From Amycolatopsis albispora (GTDB lineage Bacteria > Actinomycetota > Actinomycetes > Mycobacteriales > Pseudonocardiaceae), in assembly GCF_003312875.1 (NCBI RefSeq), contig NZ_CP015163.1, forward strand, positions 6,138,001-6,202,000: a stretch of DNA of 64,000 nt, given 5' to 3'. The notes under the pieces were generated by a model. That model was given only the letters and a program-made list of their open reading frames with translations, was not told the origin of the DNA and did no database searches. Shown here piece by piece: positions 47,741 to 55,780 of this stretch (position 1 is its first letter; each line of letters opens with the position of its first letter). The position numbers were made by a program, and so were the translations under genes.

Positions 47741-49132
47741 TCAAGCGGCGTAGAACGCGTTGATGCGCTCGGCGAGCTCGCGGGCGTCGGCGTTGTTCCG
47801 GCGCCGCTCGGCCTCGACCTTCAACGGCATCATCCGGTCCTTGATGCGCGCGGACTTCAGCCCCTCGGCCGCGTCCAGCGCCTTGCCGCCCACCTTCGCG
47901 CCCTGGTCCAGGTCGCCTTCGAGCAGGTGGTTGGTGGCCAGCGCGCTCAGGTTGAACACCCGGCTGCGGGCCATGTCGTCGCCGTAGGCCTCGACCGCCC
48001 TGGTCAGCGCCGGGATCGCGTACTTGGTGTGCTCGGCCTTGCCCTCGATGGCCAGCGCGGTGTGCACCGTGCCGATCATCGCGTAGACGTCGGTCTCGTT
48101 GAAGAACTGCACCCAGGACTCGGCGCTGGCGATGTCCGCGCGGGCGAACTCGTCCTTGGTGCGGCCGAGCAGCTTGAGCGCCTGCTCCTCGTTGCCCATC
48201 ATCGCGTAGGCCCACGCCTGGTTCGCGCACAGCACCGAGATCGCCAGCTCGGAGCCCGATTCCTGGGCCGCGATCTGGCCCAGCTGGAACAGCTTGAGCG
48301 CGTCGTTCGGCGCGTCCTGGTGCAGGTAGACGCGGCCCATCCGGTAGAGCACGTTGGCCACCAGCGGGTTGTTGTCGCCCTGCTTGGCCAGGTCCAGCGC
48401 GTTGGCGAAGTGCCCGCGCGCCGAGTCGACCAGGCCGGTGTCGAACGAGGTCCAGCCGGCCAGGCTGTGCAGGTCGGCCAGTGCCACGTAGAGCCGGGAC
48501 TTGACCAGCTCGGCACCGCTGGACTCGAGCATCTGCTGACCCCAGGACAGTTGCGCGACCACCGCGTCGCGGCAGAACCCGCCGCCGTACTGGTAGTCCA
48601 GCGCGCGAAGGGCCCGGGTGGCGGCCTCCATCTGCCGGACGTCGGTCATCCCGATCCGGCCTGGCGCCGGTGTCCTCGCGGGACGCGTCGCCCAAGCCTC
48701 GGACGCCGGCCCGAAGACCGCTGCACCCATGGTGACCTGCGCGGCGTGCGCGAGGAACTTCCGCCGTTTCACGGACTCGTCCTCCTCAGCCTGCTGGCCG
48801 TCGGCGTTGCCGACGACCTGTATCGCCGTGGCCTCGTCGTAGGCGAGGCCCATGTATCCCCTGGCGACACCCAGGCCGTCGGCGATCCGCACCAGGACGT
48901 CGTAGGCCATCACCTGCCGCCCCTTGAGGATCTCCGACACCTCGGACTGCGACTGGCCGGTCATCGCGGCGATCTGGCGCTGCGAAACACCGTGCTTGCG
49001 CAACTGGCGGTAGACCGAGCTGATCTCGCGAGCGGCGAGCGCCTCTCGCATCTCCGGCTGCTCCCAGGCAGTCGGCGGGATGGGATGACCAGCTTGTCCC
49101 TGGTGGGACTCAGCGCTGTTCATGGCGTCCAT
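47741..49132 (-). CDS. XRE-family regulator with TPR-like C-terminal domain
   Basis: A 463-residue regulator. The helix-turn-helix is at 38-92 (YRQLRKHGVSQRQIAAMTGQSQSEVSEILKGRQVMAYD, in part). A segment at about 118-140 (VKRRKFLAHAAQVTMGAAVFG) looks like a Tat signal but is internal; this is common in this regulator class. The rest is helical repeats (SARGHFANALDLAKQGDNN; APNDALKLFQLGQIAAQ; NEEQALKLLGRTKDEFA), which bind peptides or partner proteins in related regulators. ATG at 49132 has GAGGGGG six bases upstream. It is divergent from two small genes. Confidence 0.82.
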   Translation of the reverse strand: MDAMNSAESHQGQAGHPIPPTAWEQPEMREALAAREISSVYRQLRKHGVSQRQIAAMTGQSQSEVSEILKGRQVMAYDVLVRIADGLGVARGYMGLAYDEATAIQVVGNADGQQAEEDESVKRRKFLAHAAQVTMGAAVFGPASEAWATRPARTPAPGRIGMTDVRQMEAATRALRALDYQYGGGFCRDAVVAQLSWGQQMLESSGAELVKSRLYVALADLHSLAGWTSFDTGLVDSARGHFANALDLAKQGDNNPLVANVLYRMGRVYLHQDAPNDALKLFQLGQIAAQESGSELAISVLCANQAWAYAMMGNEEQALKLLGRTKDEFARADIASAESWVQFFNETDVYAMIGTVHTALAIEGKAEHTKYAIPALTRAVEAYGDDMARSRVFNLSALATNHLLEGDLDQGAKVGGKALDAAEGLKSARIKDRMMPLKVEAERRRNNADARELAERINAFYAA

Positions 49133-49458
49133 TCGCGCCCCCTCACAGTCCGTCGGGCGTCTGTCCACAGCGTAGGCACACCTATTCAACCGTGCGAAAG
49201 GCCGATTGTTGAGTCTGATCGGCCCGGCCGAACTCCGCCGACCGCTTATCGTGGAACTCTGGCCGGTCGCCGCTATGACGGCCATGCCATCTTCTTTCCG
49301 CCTCGCTTTCACCGCAATGTAGATCGCAGTTCTCCGTGAGCACTCCGGCACCCCCGGTGATCACGGACAGCGACCGCCAGCGGCCGCCCCTCACGGAGAG
49401 CTACGAACACCCGAGAAGACCCGAGTAGTTGCGAGCGACGAGCAGAGCGGAGTAGCCG
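49133..49458. other. Divergent intergenic region (326 bp) with inverted repeat
   Basis: It separates the leftward XRE-TPR gene from the small rightward gene at 49459. TCTCCGTGAG (49331-49340) and CTCACGGAGA (49390-49399) form a perfect 10-bp inverted repeat 59 bases apart, with a CCGGTGATCACGG element between. It may be two half-sites of one operator. No gene is visible. Confidence 0.4.
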
Positions 49459-49770
49459 GTGGAGTTCCTGGACTCGATCCCGACAGGTCGCACGGCCACC
49501 GTGAACCCCGCACGCGCTTCCGTCCCGCGTGCCGTGCCCCAGGCGGTCGACCCGCGCTCGGCGCACCTCCGCAGGCACGAAGGCGGCCAGACGGTGTGGC
49601 GTGTGCAGTGCGGCGACCTGATCAACCGCGAGCGGTGCGTCACGGTTTTCGTGGACGACCGCCAGGTGGTGCTCGTCGGGCCGCCCGGCGAAACCGCCCG
49701 GATGACCGGCAGCCAGCTCGGGCAGCTCAGGACCGCGCTCAACGAAGCCGCCAAACTGGCGGAAAGGTAA
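49459..49770 (+). CDS. Small protein of unknown function, 103 residues
   Basis: It has a flexible N-terminus rich in Pro/Arg and then a compact part with strands (TVWRVQCGDLINRERCVTVFVDDRQVVLVGPPGE, read as three strands) and a C-terminal helix (SQLGQLRTALNEAAKLAE). Two Cys residues are in the strands. I do not know the family, but pairs of such small genes beside XRE-TPR regulators are common in Streptomyces and relatives and often act with the regulator. The start is a GTG with CGGAG upstream. It is followed after 13 bases by another small gene. Confidence 0.5.
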   Translation: MEFLDSIPTGRTATVNPARASVPRAVPQAVDPRSAHLRRHEGGQTVWRVQCGDLINRERCVTVFVDDRQVVLVGPPGETARMTGSQLGQLRTALNEAAKLAER

Positions 49771-49783
49771 CGGTGAGTTCCAG

Positions 49784-50182
49784 GTGGACCAGATCCTCGG
49801 ACAGGTACTCCGCAATGCCGTGTGGGAGCGCCTCGACATGCTTTCCGATCTCGCCAACCGCGCGGACGCGCAGTCGCTGGTTTCGGTGGCCCGCTCCGAA
49901 CTGCCGCGGCTGACCGAAGGCTGGCGGGCGATCCTGCTGGCGCACGAGCCGGACGAGCGCGGTGACTGCCCGACCTGCTCCACCCGGTGGCACCGCTGCA
50001 AGGCGCCGTGCTCGGTGTGGCAGGTGGCCCACGAGCACCTGGTCGCCGGTGGCCTGGCCACCCAGCCGGACGTCAAGGGCAAGGGCCGTCGCTCGGTGCC
50101 CGCCCAGAACCGCGCGGACGGCCGCGCTCCCGGCCGCCACGCGCTGGTGACCTCGCCGCGGCAGGCGATCGCCACCACCTGA
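49784..50182 (+). CDS. Small Cys-rich protein of unknown function
   Basis: A 132-residue protein. A helical N-terminal half (LRNAVWERLDMLSDLANRADAQSLVSVARSEL, in part) is followed by a cluster GDCPTCSTRWHRCKAPCSVWQVAHEHLV with four Cys and two His, which suggests a zinc site, and a basic disordered tail. It is 13 bp after the 103-residue gene and should be co-transcribed with it. It may be a small DNA- or protein-binding partner of the XRE-TPR regulator; this is inference. The start is GTG. Confidence 0.55.
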   Translation: MDQILGQVLRNAVWERLDMLSDLANRADAQSLVSVARSELPRLTEGWRAILLAHEPDERGDCPTCSTRWHRCKAPCSVWQVAHEHLVAGGLATQPDVKGKGRRSVPAQNRADGRAPGRHALVTSPRQAIATT

Positions 50183-50511
50183 GCTCCCCACCGGTGCGCC
50201 CGATCCCCCGCGGGCGCCCCCGACCGGCGGTCGGCTCATCCGTACCCCCGAGCGAGATGAGTCGACCGCCCCCCAACTCCCCGATCCCCACCGGTGCTTC
50301 TGCGATTAATCGCAAATTTAGTGAGAATCCGCTAGCCAGAGCAGTAATCGAACGCTAACGTGATGCTCAAGCCCACGGGCGCAAAATTGCACAACGCAAC
50401 CCGTGGACATCCCGCCCTGACGCGGGCCCCGAGAACCCCGCGGGCCGGTGCCGTTGCACTCCCCCTCCCCCGACCGGCACCGGCCCGCGGTCCCACTTCC
50501 CGGACTTCTGA
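50183..50511. other. Intergenic region (329 bp) with palindromes and hairpins
   Basis: It lies between convergent genes. It holds a perfect 14-bp palindrome TGCGATTAATCGCA (50301-50314) in an AT-rich island that is rare in this DNA. A further inverted repeat, CCACGGG (50373-50379) and CCCGTGG (50400-50406), is followed by a strong 16-bp hairpin (50438-50490). Taken together, this could be a small RNA transcribed rightward from about 50340 and ended by the large hairpin, but I find no clear promoter. Confidence 0.35.
50438..50490. terminator. Perfect 16-bp GC hairpin between convergent genes
   Basis: CCGCGGGCCGGTGCCG (50438-50453) pairs with 50475-50490; the loop is 21 bases. It begins 22 bases beyond the stop of the leftward MFS gene (50512) and should end that transcript and any rightward one. 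Confidence 0.7.
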
Positions 50512-51753
50512 TCAGCGCACTGATCGGATCCGCGTGACCATCACCCCGGCCAGCAGGGTGGCCAGCGCCGACGCGGCGAACAGCCCCGGATAACCGCCGA
50601 GCCCGGCCAGGATGGCCGTGGCCAGCAGGGGCGCGACCACCTGCGGCAGCGAGTTCGCGATGTTGACCACGCCGAGGTCCTTCGCCCGGTCCTGCGCCGC
50701 GGGCAGCACCTGGGTGAGCATCGCCATCGCCACCGCCCAGTAGGTGCCGAAACCAATGCCGAGCAGCGGCGCCGCGGCCAGTGCGGCGAGCCAGGTCTGC
50801 GAGAAGACGAGCAGCAGCGCGGCGAGCGCCATCGCGATCGACGCCCCGACCACGTACGGCTTGCGGCGGCCCGAGCGGTCCGACAGCACCCCCGCGCCCA
50901 GCGCGCCGATGATCAGCGCGACGCCGTACAGCCCCATCAGCACCAGCAGTCCGGTGTCCGGATCCGGGTGGCCGACCGAGTCCTTGAGGAAGAACAGCAG
51001 GTAGAGCGTGCCGAGCGCGTTGCCGAGCCCGATCAGGAAGTGGCAGGCCCAGGCCCGCGCGAAGTCCGGATGCCGTCGCGGGGAGATCCACAGGCGACGC
51101 GGTAGCTGCCACAGCGAACCGGGCGGGCGCCAGGCGGCGGGCAGCACGGTGTCCGGGGTGCGCAGCACAAACGCGGCCGCGCCGGCGAGCACCACCAGCG
51201 CGCAGGCGAGGTAGCCGCCGGGCAGGCTGGTGACGAGCACGGTGACCAGCACCGCGCCGAGCACCGTGCCGAACATCTGGCTGATCCCGATGAAACCGCC
51301 GATCTGCGCGCGCTGCCCGACGGGGACGCGGTCGGGCAGCGCGGAGGTCAGCGTGGCGAGCATGCCGTTCAGCCCGGCTTGGACCAGGCACCAGCCGACG
51401 GTCATCAGCAGCACGTTCGGCGCGACGGCCAGCAGCACGAGCCCGGCGGCGCCGAGCAGCGCACCCGCGACGGTCCACGGGTGACGGCGGCCGAAGCGCG
51501 AGGTGGTGCGGTCCGACAGCAGCCCGATCGCCGGATTGGCGACCAGCGAAACAAACGCGCCGACGCCGGTCACGATGCCGAAGACCAGTTCCTTGTTCGC
51601 CGCGTCGAGCAGTTCCGCCTGGCGTGGCAGCAGCACCTGGATGGGCGCGTAGAAACCCAGCCACAGCCCGAAGTTCGCCAGGAACAGCAGGGCGGTCCAG
51701 CCCGGGCGGACCCGGGTGACCGGTTCGGCGAGCGCGGCCGGTCTAGTGTCCAT
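50512..51753 (-). CDS. MFS transporter, sugar/glycoside type
   Basis: A 413-residue, 12-helix transporter. It has the motif-A-like GLLSDRTTSRFGRRHPWTVAG between helices 2 and 3 and GVLSDRSGRRKPYVVG in the second half. The RFGRRHPW sequence is typical of the glycoside/pentoside/hexuronide-like group within MFS. Its start overlaps the end of the GH1 beta-glucosidase gene by 11 bases, so it probably takes up the glycoside that the enzyme hydrolyses. It is the second gene of the operon and is followed by a strong hairpin. Confidence 0.82.
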   Translation of the reverse strand: MDTRPAALAEPVTRVRPGWTALLFLANFGLWLGFYAPIQVLLPRQAELLDAANKELVFGIVTGVGAFVSLVANPAIGLLSDRTTSRFGRRHPWTVAGALLGAAGLVLLAVAPNVLLMTVGWCLVQAGLNGMLATLTSALPDRVPVGQRAQIGGFIGISQMFGTVLGAVLVTVLVTSLPGGYLACALVVLAGAAAFVLRTPDTVLPAAWRPPGSLWQLPRRLWISPRRHPDFARAWACHFLIGLGNALGTLYLLFFLKDSVGHPDPDTGLLVLMGLYGVALIIGALGAGVLSDRSGRRKPYVVGASIAMALAALLLVFSQTWLAALAAAPLLGIGFGTYWAVAMAMLTQVLPAAQDRAKDLGVVNIANSLPQVVAPLLATAILAGLGGYPGLFAASALATLLAGVMVTRIRSVR

Positions 51754-53071
51754 GGGCCGCGATCAGCTCGCGGAACCAGAAGTACGAATCCTTCGGCGTG
51801 CGGATCTGCGTTCGGTAGTCGACGTGGACCAAGCCGAACCGGGGCGCGTAGCCCTTGGACCACTCGAAGTTGTCGAGCAGCGACCAGACGAAGTAGCCGC
51901 GGACGTCGACCCCGGCGTCCATCGCGGCACGCACCGCGCGCAGGTGCTCGCGGAGGAAGTCGATGCGCGCGACGTCGGGCACACGACCGTCGGGCGTGAC
52001 CTCGTCGGCGAAGCTGCAGCCGTTCTCGGTGACCATGATCGGCGGGAGCCGGTCGCCGTAGCGTTCCTTGAGCTGCACCAGAAGTTCGCGGAAGGCGTCC
52101 GGCACGATCGGGGAATCGTTGGTGGTCCTGGGATAGCCCTCGACGTCGCGGAGTTCGAACGGCAGCGGATTGCCCTCGCCCGGAGCGGCGGCGCCCTGCG
52201 GTTCGTAGTAGTTGACGCCGTAGAAGTCGAGCGGCTGCGCGATGACCGGCAGGTCGTCGGCGAACCCGGGCGGCAGGTGCTCGTGGAATTCCTCGGGATA
52301 GCTGCCGAGCAGCACGGGATCGGCGAAGAGGCGGTTGAGCAGCGCGTCGAGCTGTCGGGCGCCTTCGACGTCGGCGGCGGAATCGGTCGCGGGCCAGACC
52401 GGCGAGTGGTTGTTCGCCGTGCCGATGGACTTGCCGCCCGCCGCGCGGAGCGCCCTGACCGCGAGGCCGTGCGCGAGGTGCTGGTGGTGCGCGGTGGGAA
52501 TCGCGCCGAGCAGCAACGTCTGGCCGGGGGCGTACTCTCCGATGGCGTACCCGAAGATCGACATGACCATCGGCTCGTTGAGCGGGATCCACATCTTCAC
52601 GCGGTCGGCGAAGTGCGTGCCGAGGATTTCGGCGTACTCACCGAAGCGCTCGGCGGTGTCGCGGGCGAGCCAGCCGCCGGCGTCTTCGAGCGCCTGCGGG
52701 GTGTCCCAGTGGTAGAGGGTGGCGACCGGGTCGATGCCCGCCGCGCAGATCTCGTCGAGCAGGCGGTCGTAGAAGCTGAGGCCGCGGGGTTCCGGGGCGC
52801 CCTTGCCGGTGGGCTGGATGCGGGGCCAGGCGAAGGAGAAGCGGTAGGCGTCGACGCCGAGCCTGGCCATCAGCGCGACGTCCTCGCGGTACCGGTGGTA
52901 GTGGTCGGCGGCGGTCCGCGCGTGCTCGCCGCCCGCGATCTTGCCGGGGGTCGCGGTGAATGTGTCCCAAATGGACGGTCCGCGCCCGTCCTCGGTGACC
53001 GCACCCTCGATCTGGAAGGCCGAGGTGGACACGCCCCAGCGGAAGCCGGGCGGGAAGTTCAGGTTCTCCAC
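51743..53071 (-). CDS. GH1 family beta-glucosidase
   Basis: A 442-residue retaining glycosidase that hydrolyses beta-glucosides such as cellobiose. The N-terminus FRWGVSTSAFQIEGAVTEDGRGPSIWD is the family signature. The acid/base Glu166 is in WIPLNEPMVM and the nucleophile Glu349 in IMVTENGCSF; substrate-contact residues are in the YHWDTPQAL segment. No signal peptide is present, so it is cytoplasmic and needs the co-transcribed transporter for its substrate. It starts with GTG. The divergent TetR gene and the ATGTGA-N7-TCACAT site between them point to repression in the absence of sugar. Confidence 0.93.
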   Translation of the reverse strand: MENLNFPPGFRWGVSTSAFQIEGAVTEDGRGPSIWDTFTATPGKIAGGEHARTAADHYHRYREDVALMARLGVDAYRFSFAWPRIQPTGKGAPEPRGLSFYDRLLDEICAAGIDPVATLYHWDTPQALEDAGGWLARDTAERFGEYAEILGTHFADRVKMWIPLNEPMVMSIFGYAIGEYAPGQTLLLGAIPTAHHQHLAHGLAVRALRAAGGKSIGTANNHSPVWPATDSAADVEGARQLDALLNRLFADPVLLGSYPEEFHEHLPPGFADDLPVIAQPLDFYGVNYYEPQGAAAPGEGNPLPFELRDVEGYPRTTNDSPIVPDAFRELLVQLKERYGDRLPPIMVTENGCSFADEVTPDGRVPDVARIDFLREHLRAVRAAMDAGVDVRGYFVWSLLDNFEWSKGYAPRFGLVHVDYRTQIRTPKDSYFWFRELIAAHGH

Positions 53072-53098
53072 CAGCTACTCGCTTTCGCCGCGCGGGGA

Positions 53099-53117
53099 AT
53101 GTGAATAGTTCTCACAT
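53099..53117. promoter_or_regulatory. Operator between the GH1 operon and its TetR gene
   Basis: ATGTGA (53099-53104) and TCACAT (53112-53117) form an inverted repeat with a seven-base spacer, 28 bases before the GH1 start. It is in an AT-richer patch and is the likely binding site of the divergently encoded TetR protein. Confidence 0.5.
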
Positions 53118-53233
53118 CCTAACCCGTTCCCTCGACCGGGGGGAAGGGTTCGCACGCGGTAGGGTCCTGACCAGCCGGCGAGCGATATCGGCAAGATCAA
53201 GTACTGGGGCGTTGCGGCCGGGAGGAGCAGGAC

Positions 53234-53869
53234 GTGTCCGAGAACAAGGCGCCCGGCACGGAAGCCACCCCGCTGCGCCGCCAGCCGGTGCAGCAGCGCA
53301 GCGCCAAGCGGGTCGAGCAGATGCTCGACGCCGGGGCCGCGCTGATCGACGAGATCGGGTACGAGGCGCTGACCACCACGCTGATCGCGAAGCGGGCCGG
53401 GGTGGCGGTGGGCTCGCTGTACCAGTTCTTCCCGGACAAGCGGGCCGTGGTGCAGGCGCTCACCCAGCGGAACCTGGACCGGTTCATGGCGGCCGTCGGC
53501 GAGCGGCTGAGCGGGGTCTCGCACTCGCACTGGTGGGACGTGGTCGACTCGATCCTGGACATCTACCTGGACATGCACCGGAACGTGCCGGGCTTCTCGA
53601 AGGTCCACTTCGGCGACGTGGTCGACCGGCAACTGCTGGACGAAAGCCGGGACAACAACCGGGTGATCGCTGATGCGCTGACCGAGCTGCTGTCGAACTA
53701 TCTGGACGTGCCGCAGGAACGGCTGTGGTTCGCCATCACCATCGCCAACGAGGCGGCGGACTCCCTGCTGAAACTCGCCTTCCACCGCGACCCGAACGGG
53801 GACGCGGAAGTGGTGGAGGAAACGAAGTACCTGATCAAGACCTACCTGGCCAGCCGCCTGGGCGAGTAG
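53234..53869 (+). CDS. TetR-family regulator of the beta-glucosidase operon
   Basis: A 211-residue regulator. The helix-turn-helix is at about 22-68 (RVEQMLDAGAALIDEIGYEALTTTLIAKRAGVAVGSLYQFFPDK, read as three helices). The ligand domain has HWWDVVDSILDIYLDMHRNVP. The GTG start has GGGAGGAGCAGG upstream. It is divergent from the GH1/MFS operon and probably represses it. It ends with a 19-bp hairpin 119 bp downstream. Confidence 0.85.
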   Translation: MSENKAPGTEATPLRRQPVQQRSAKRVEQMLDAGAALIDEIGYEALTTTLIAKRAGVAVGSLYQFFPDKRAVVQALTQRNLDRFMAAVGERLSGVSHSHWWDVVDSILDIYLDMHRNVPGFSKVHFGDVVDRQLLDESRDNNRVIADALTELLSNYLDVPQERLWFAITIANEAADSLLKLAFHRDPNGDAEVVEETKYLIKTYLASRLGE

Positions 53870-54505
53870 GCACGGGCGCTTTCGCTGGTTGCCCTTGGCG
53901 CGCCGGGCTTGCCTACCGGCGGCCGGGAACACTCGCCGGACCACCAGCCAGCCCCTCCCCACCCCGGTCCACAGCCAACAACACGGCGGGGATTGGTTGT
54001 CAAGGCACGCTTTCCCGCCTTGACAACCAATCCCCTTCCGTCGTCACGATCAAGCGCCGGGGTGGGGGCCGGTCCGCATGCACGCGCCCCGCCGCACAAG
54101 CAACCGCATCCCCCATCCGAGCCGCCACTTATCCACAATGGATGACCACTGTGGACAACCACCGCATCCCGCCGAGCCCCCGGCGAATTCGTCGTAGAGT
54201 GGGCATGGGAACGCCCCCCTGGGAGCGGCGGGGGCTGTAGTTGGGCGGGTGGGCCTTGGCCCCGGTGGGGTTGAGCAGGTGGGGGGCGCTGGGCAGGGAT
54301 GCTGGTGTGCCAAAGGGTTGCGGGCGGACAGATCGAGGAGGGCCCGGGCTGGCTGGCCGAAGCTTTGGTGTTCACCTCGGTAGGTTGGTGCACCTCGTCG
54401 GGCGGGTGGGCGCCTTGGCCCGATGGGGTTGAGCAGGTGGGAGGCCCTGGGTAGGAATCCCGGTGTGCCAAGGGGTTTTCGGGTCGAGGGGAGCCCGGGG
54501 CCTGG
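53870..54505. other. Intergenic region (636 bp) with hairpin and imperfect tandem repeat
   Basis: No gene is supported here, although long open frames run through it on the minus strand because of the repeat. It holds the hairpin at 53988-54035 and two imperfect copies of a repeat of about 150 bp (54243-54399 and 54400-54540). The second copy runs into the 3' end of the amino-acid deaminase gene. Confidence 0.5.
53988..54035. terminator. Perfect 19-bp hairpin
   Basis: GGGGATTGGTTGTCAAGGC (53988-54006) pairs exactly with 54017-54035; the loop is ACGCTTTCCC. It lies between the rightward TetR gene and the leftward PLP-enzyme gene and could end either transcript. It differs in sequence from the CACGAATGTGGC family but is similar in size and placement. 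Confidence 0.75.
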
Positions 54506-54540
54506 TTAGCCGAAGCTTTGGTGTTCGCCTCGGTAGGTGG
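54243..54540. repeat. Imperfect tandem repeat, two units of about 150 bp
   Basis: Unit 1 is about 54243-54399 and unit 2 about 54400-54540. Both run GGGCGGGTGGGC..., GGGTTGAGCAGGTGGG, GGTGTGCCAA, GCCGAAGCTTTGGTGTTC and CCTCGGTAGGT in the same order. Unit 2 contains the last 12 codons of the neighbouring gene, and unit 1 a degenerate copy of them in which the stop TTA (minus-strand TAA) has become TGG. Confidence 0.75.
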
Positions 54541-55693
54541 GGACGGTTTGCTCCACTCGATCACCTTGAATGAGGTGGTAGTGGGTAAAGCGCTCCGCGA
54601 GTTCCCCGGCCTTCGCGTGGCGTAGCCAGACTCGATCGCCGACGTTCAAGTGTCGCGCGCCGCGGCCGGTGACCGGGGTTTGCACCTCGCCTGCGCCTTC
54701 GAGACCCAGCAGTTTCAGGCCCGCGGGCAGGTACGGCGAAGGCAGGCGTGAAGCGGCCGCCGGGCCCGAGGCGACGTAGCCGCCCGAGAACAGGGTGGCG
54801 ATGGCCCGCGTGGGTTTGCGGACCACCGGGAGGGCGAAGATCGCGGCCGGTTTTGGCTGGAAGCGGGTGTAGCCGTCGAACAGGGTCGGGCCCAGCAGGC
54901 CCGAGCCCGCGGCGATTTCGGTGACCGAGGCGTCCGAGCCGGTGACCTCGACGCTGCCCGTGCCGCCGCCGTTGACGAACTCCAGGTCCGCGACCTCCCG
55001 CACCGCGCGGACCGCGGCGCCGCGCCGGGCCAGCAATTCAGCCGCGGACTTCCGTTGCATCCAGCGGACCGCCGCCGACTGCAGCCGGCCGCCGGCCGCG
55101 TCCGGGAAACCGGCGATCTGCCCTTCGTAAGCCATCATCCCGACCAGCCGGAACCCCGGCCGCGCATCGATCGCCGCGGCGAAATCGCGAGCCTGGCGTG
55201 GCGTGAACACCGGCGACCGCCGCGTGCCGACGTGCAGTGCGCGGAGCGGGCGCCACGACGCGTCCAGTTCCAGGCAGACGCGGATCTCCGGGTGGTCGAA
55301 GCCCAGCGCGGAATCGACCACGTCCAGGTGCGCTGGTGAGTCCACCATGATCGAAACAGCGGCGCGGGCCCGGTCGTCGGCGGCCAGGCGGCGCAGCGCG
55401 GCGTGGTCCACGGTCGGGTAGGCGACCACCACGTCGTCCGCCGTACCGGTCTCGACCAGCCACAACGCCTCCGCCAGCGAGTAGCTCATCACGCCGCGGA
55501 ACCCCGGCTTGGCCAGCACGCGTTCCAGCAGCGCCCGGCAGCGCACCGACTTGCTCACCACGCGGAGGGGCTTGCTCGCCCGCCGCACGAGGTCGTCGGC
55601 GTTCGCGTCGAAGGCGGCGAGGTCGACGACCGCCAGCGGCGGGTCGAGATCCTTCGTCGCCAGGTCGAACGCGGTGGCATCAGGCAGGTTCAC
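54506..55693 (-). CDS. PLP-dependent amino acid deaminase/aldolase (alanine-racemase fold)
   Basis: A 395-residue enzyme with the fold-type III barrel seen in alanine racemase and D-threonine aldolase. The PLP lysine is probably Lys48 in PLRVVSKSVRC. Further signs are GVMSYSLAEALWLV, VVAYPTV, the GMMAYEGQIAG segment, and the C-terminal beta domain from about 280 (TRAIATLFSGGYVASGP; HLNVGDRVWLRHAKAGELAERF). Family members act on D-amino acids or hydroxy-amino acids; the substrate is not clear. It starts with GTG at 55693. Its stop lies in the second unit of the tandem repeat. Confidence 0.8.
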   Translation of the reverse strand: MNLPDATAFDLATKDLDPPLAVVDLAAFDANADDLVRRASKPLRVVSKSVRCRALLERVLAKPGFRGVMSYSLAEALWLVETGTADDVVVAYPTVDHAALRRLAADDRARAAVSIMVDSPAHLDVVDSALGFDHPEIRVCLELDASWRPLRALHVGTRRSPVFTPRQARDFAAAIDARPGFRLVGMMAYEGQIAGFPDAAGGRLQSAAVRWMQRKSAAELLARRGAAVRAVREVADLEFVNGGGTGSVEVTGSDASVTEIAAGSGLLGPTLFDGYTRFQPKPAAIFALPVVRKPTRAIATLFSGGYVASGPAAASRLPSPYLPAGLKLLGLEGAGEVQTPVTGRGARHLNVGDRVWLRHAKAGELAERFTHYHLIQGDRVEQTVPTYRGEHQSFG

Positions 55694-55718
55694 TCCCAGT
55701 ACGGTACGACAAACACGC

Positions 55719-55747
55719 TTGAAACGCGAATACTATTCACTTATCGT
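55719..55747 (+). promoter_or_regulatory. Promoter of the lactone oxidase gene
   Basis: TTGAAA (55719-55724), a 17-base spacer and TATCGT (55742-55747) resemble a housekeeping-sigma promoter. Transcription would start near 55754, about 27 bases before the ATG at 55781. Confidence 0.55.
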
Positions 55748-55780
55748 TCGCTTACCCACAGCCGGCGACGGGATCAGTTG

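Noticed and set aside
53842..54564. A 240-codon minus-strand open frame over the tandem repeat
   Set aside because: It shows Pro/Ser/Gly-rich translation, repeats caused by the DNA duplication, no ribosome site and overlap with the end of a real gene.
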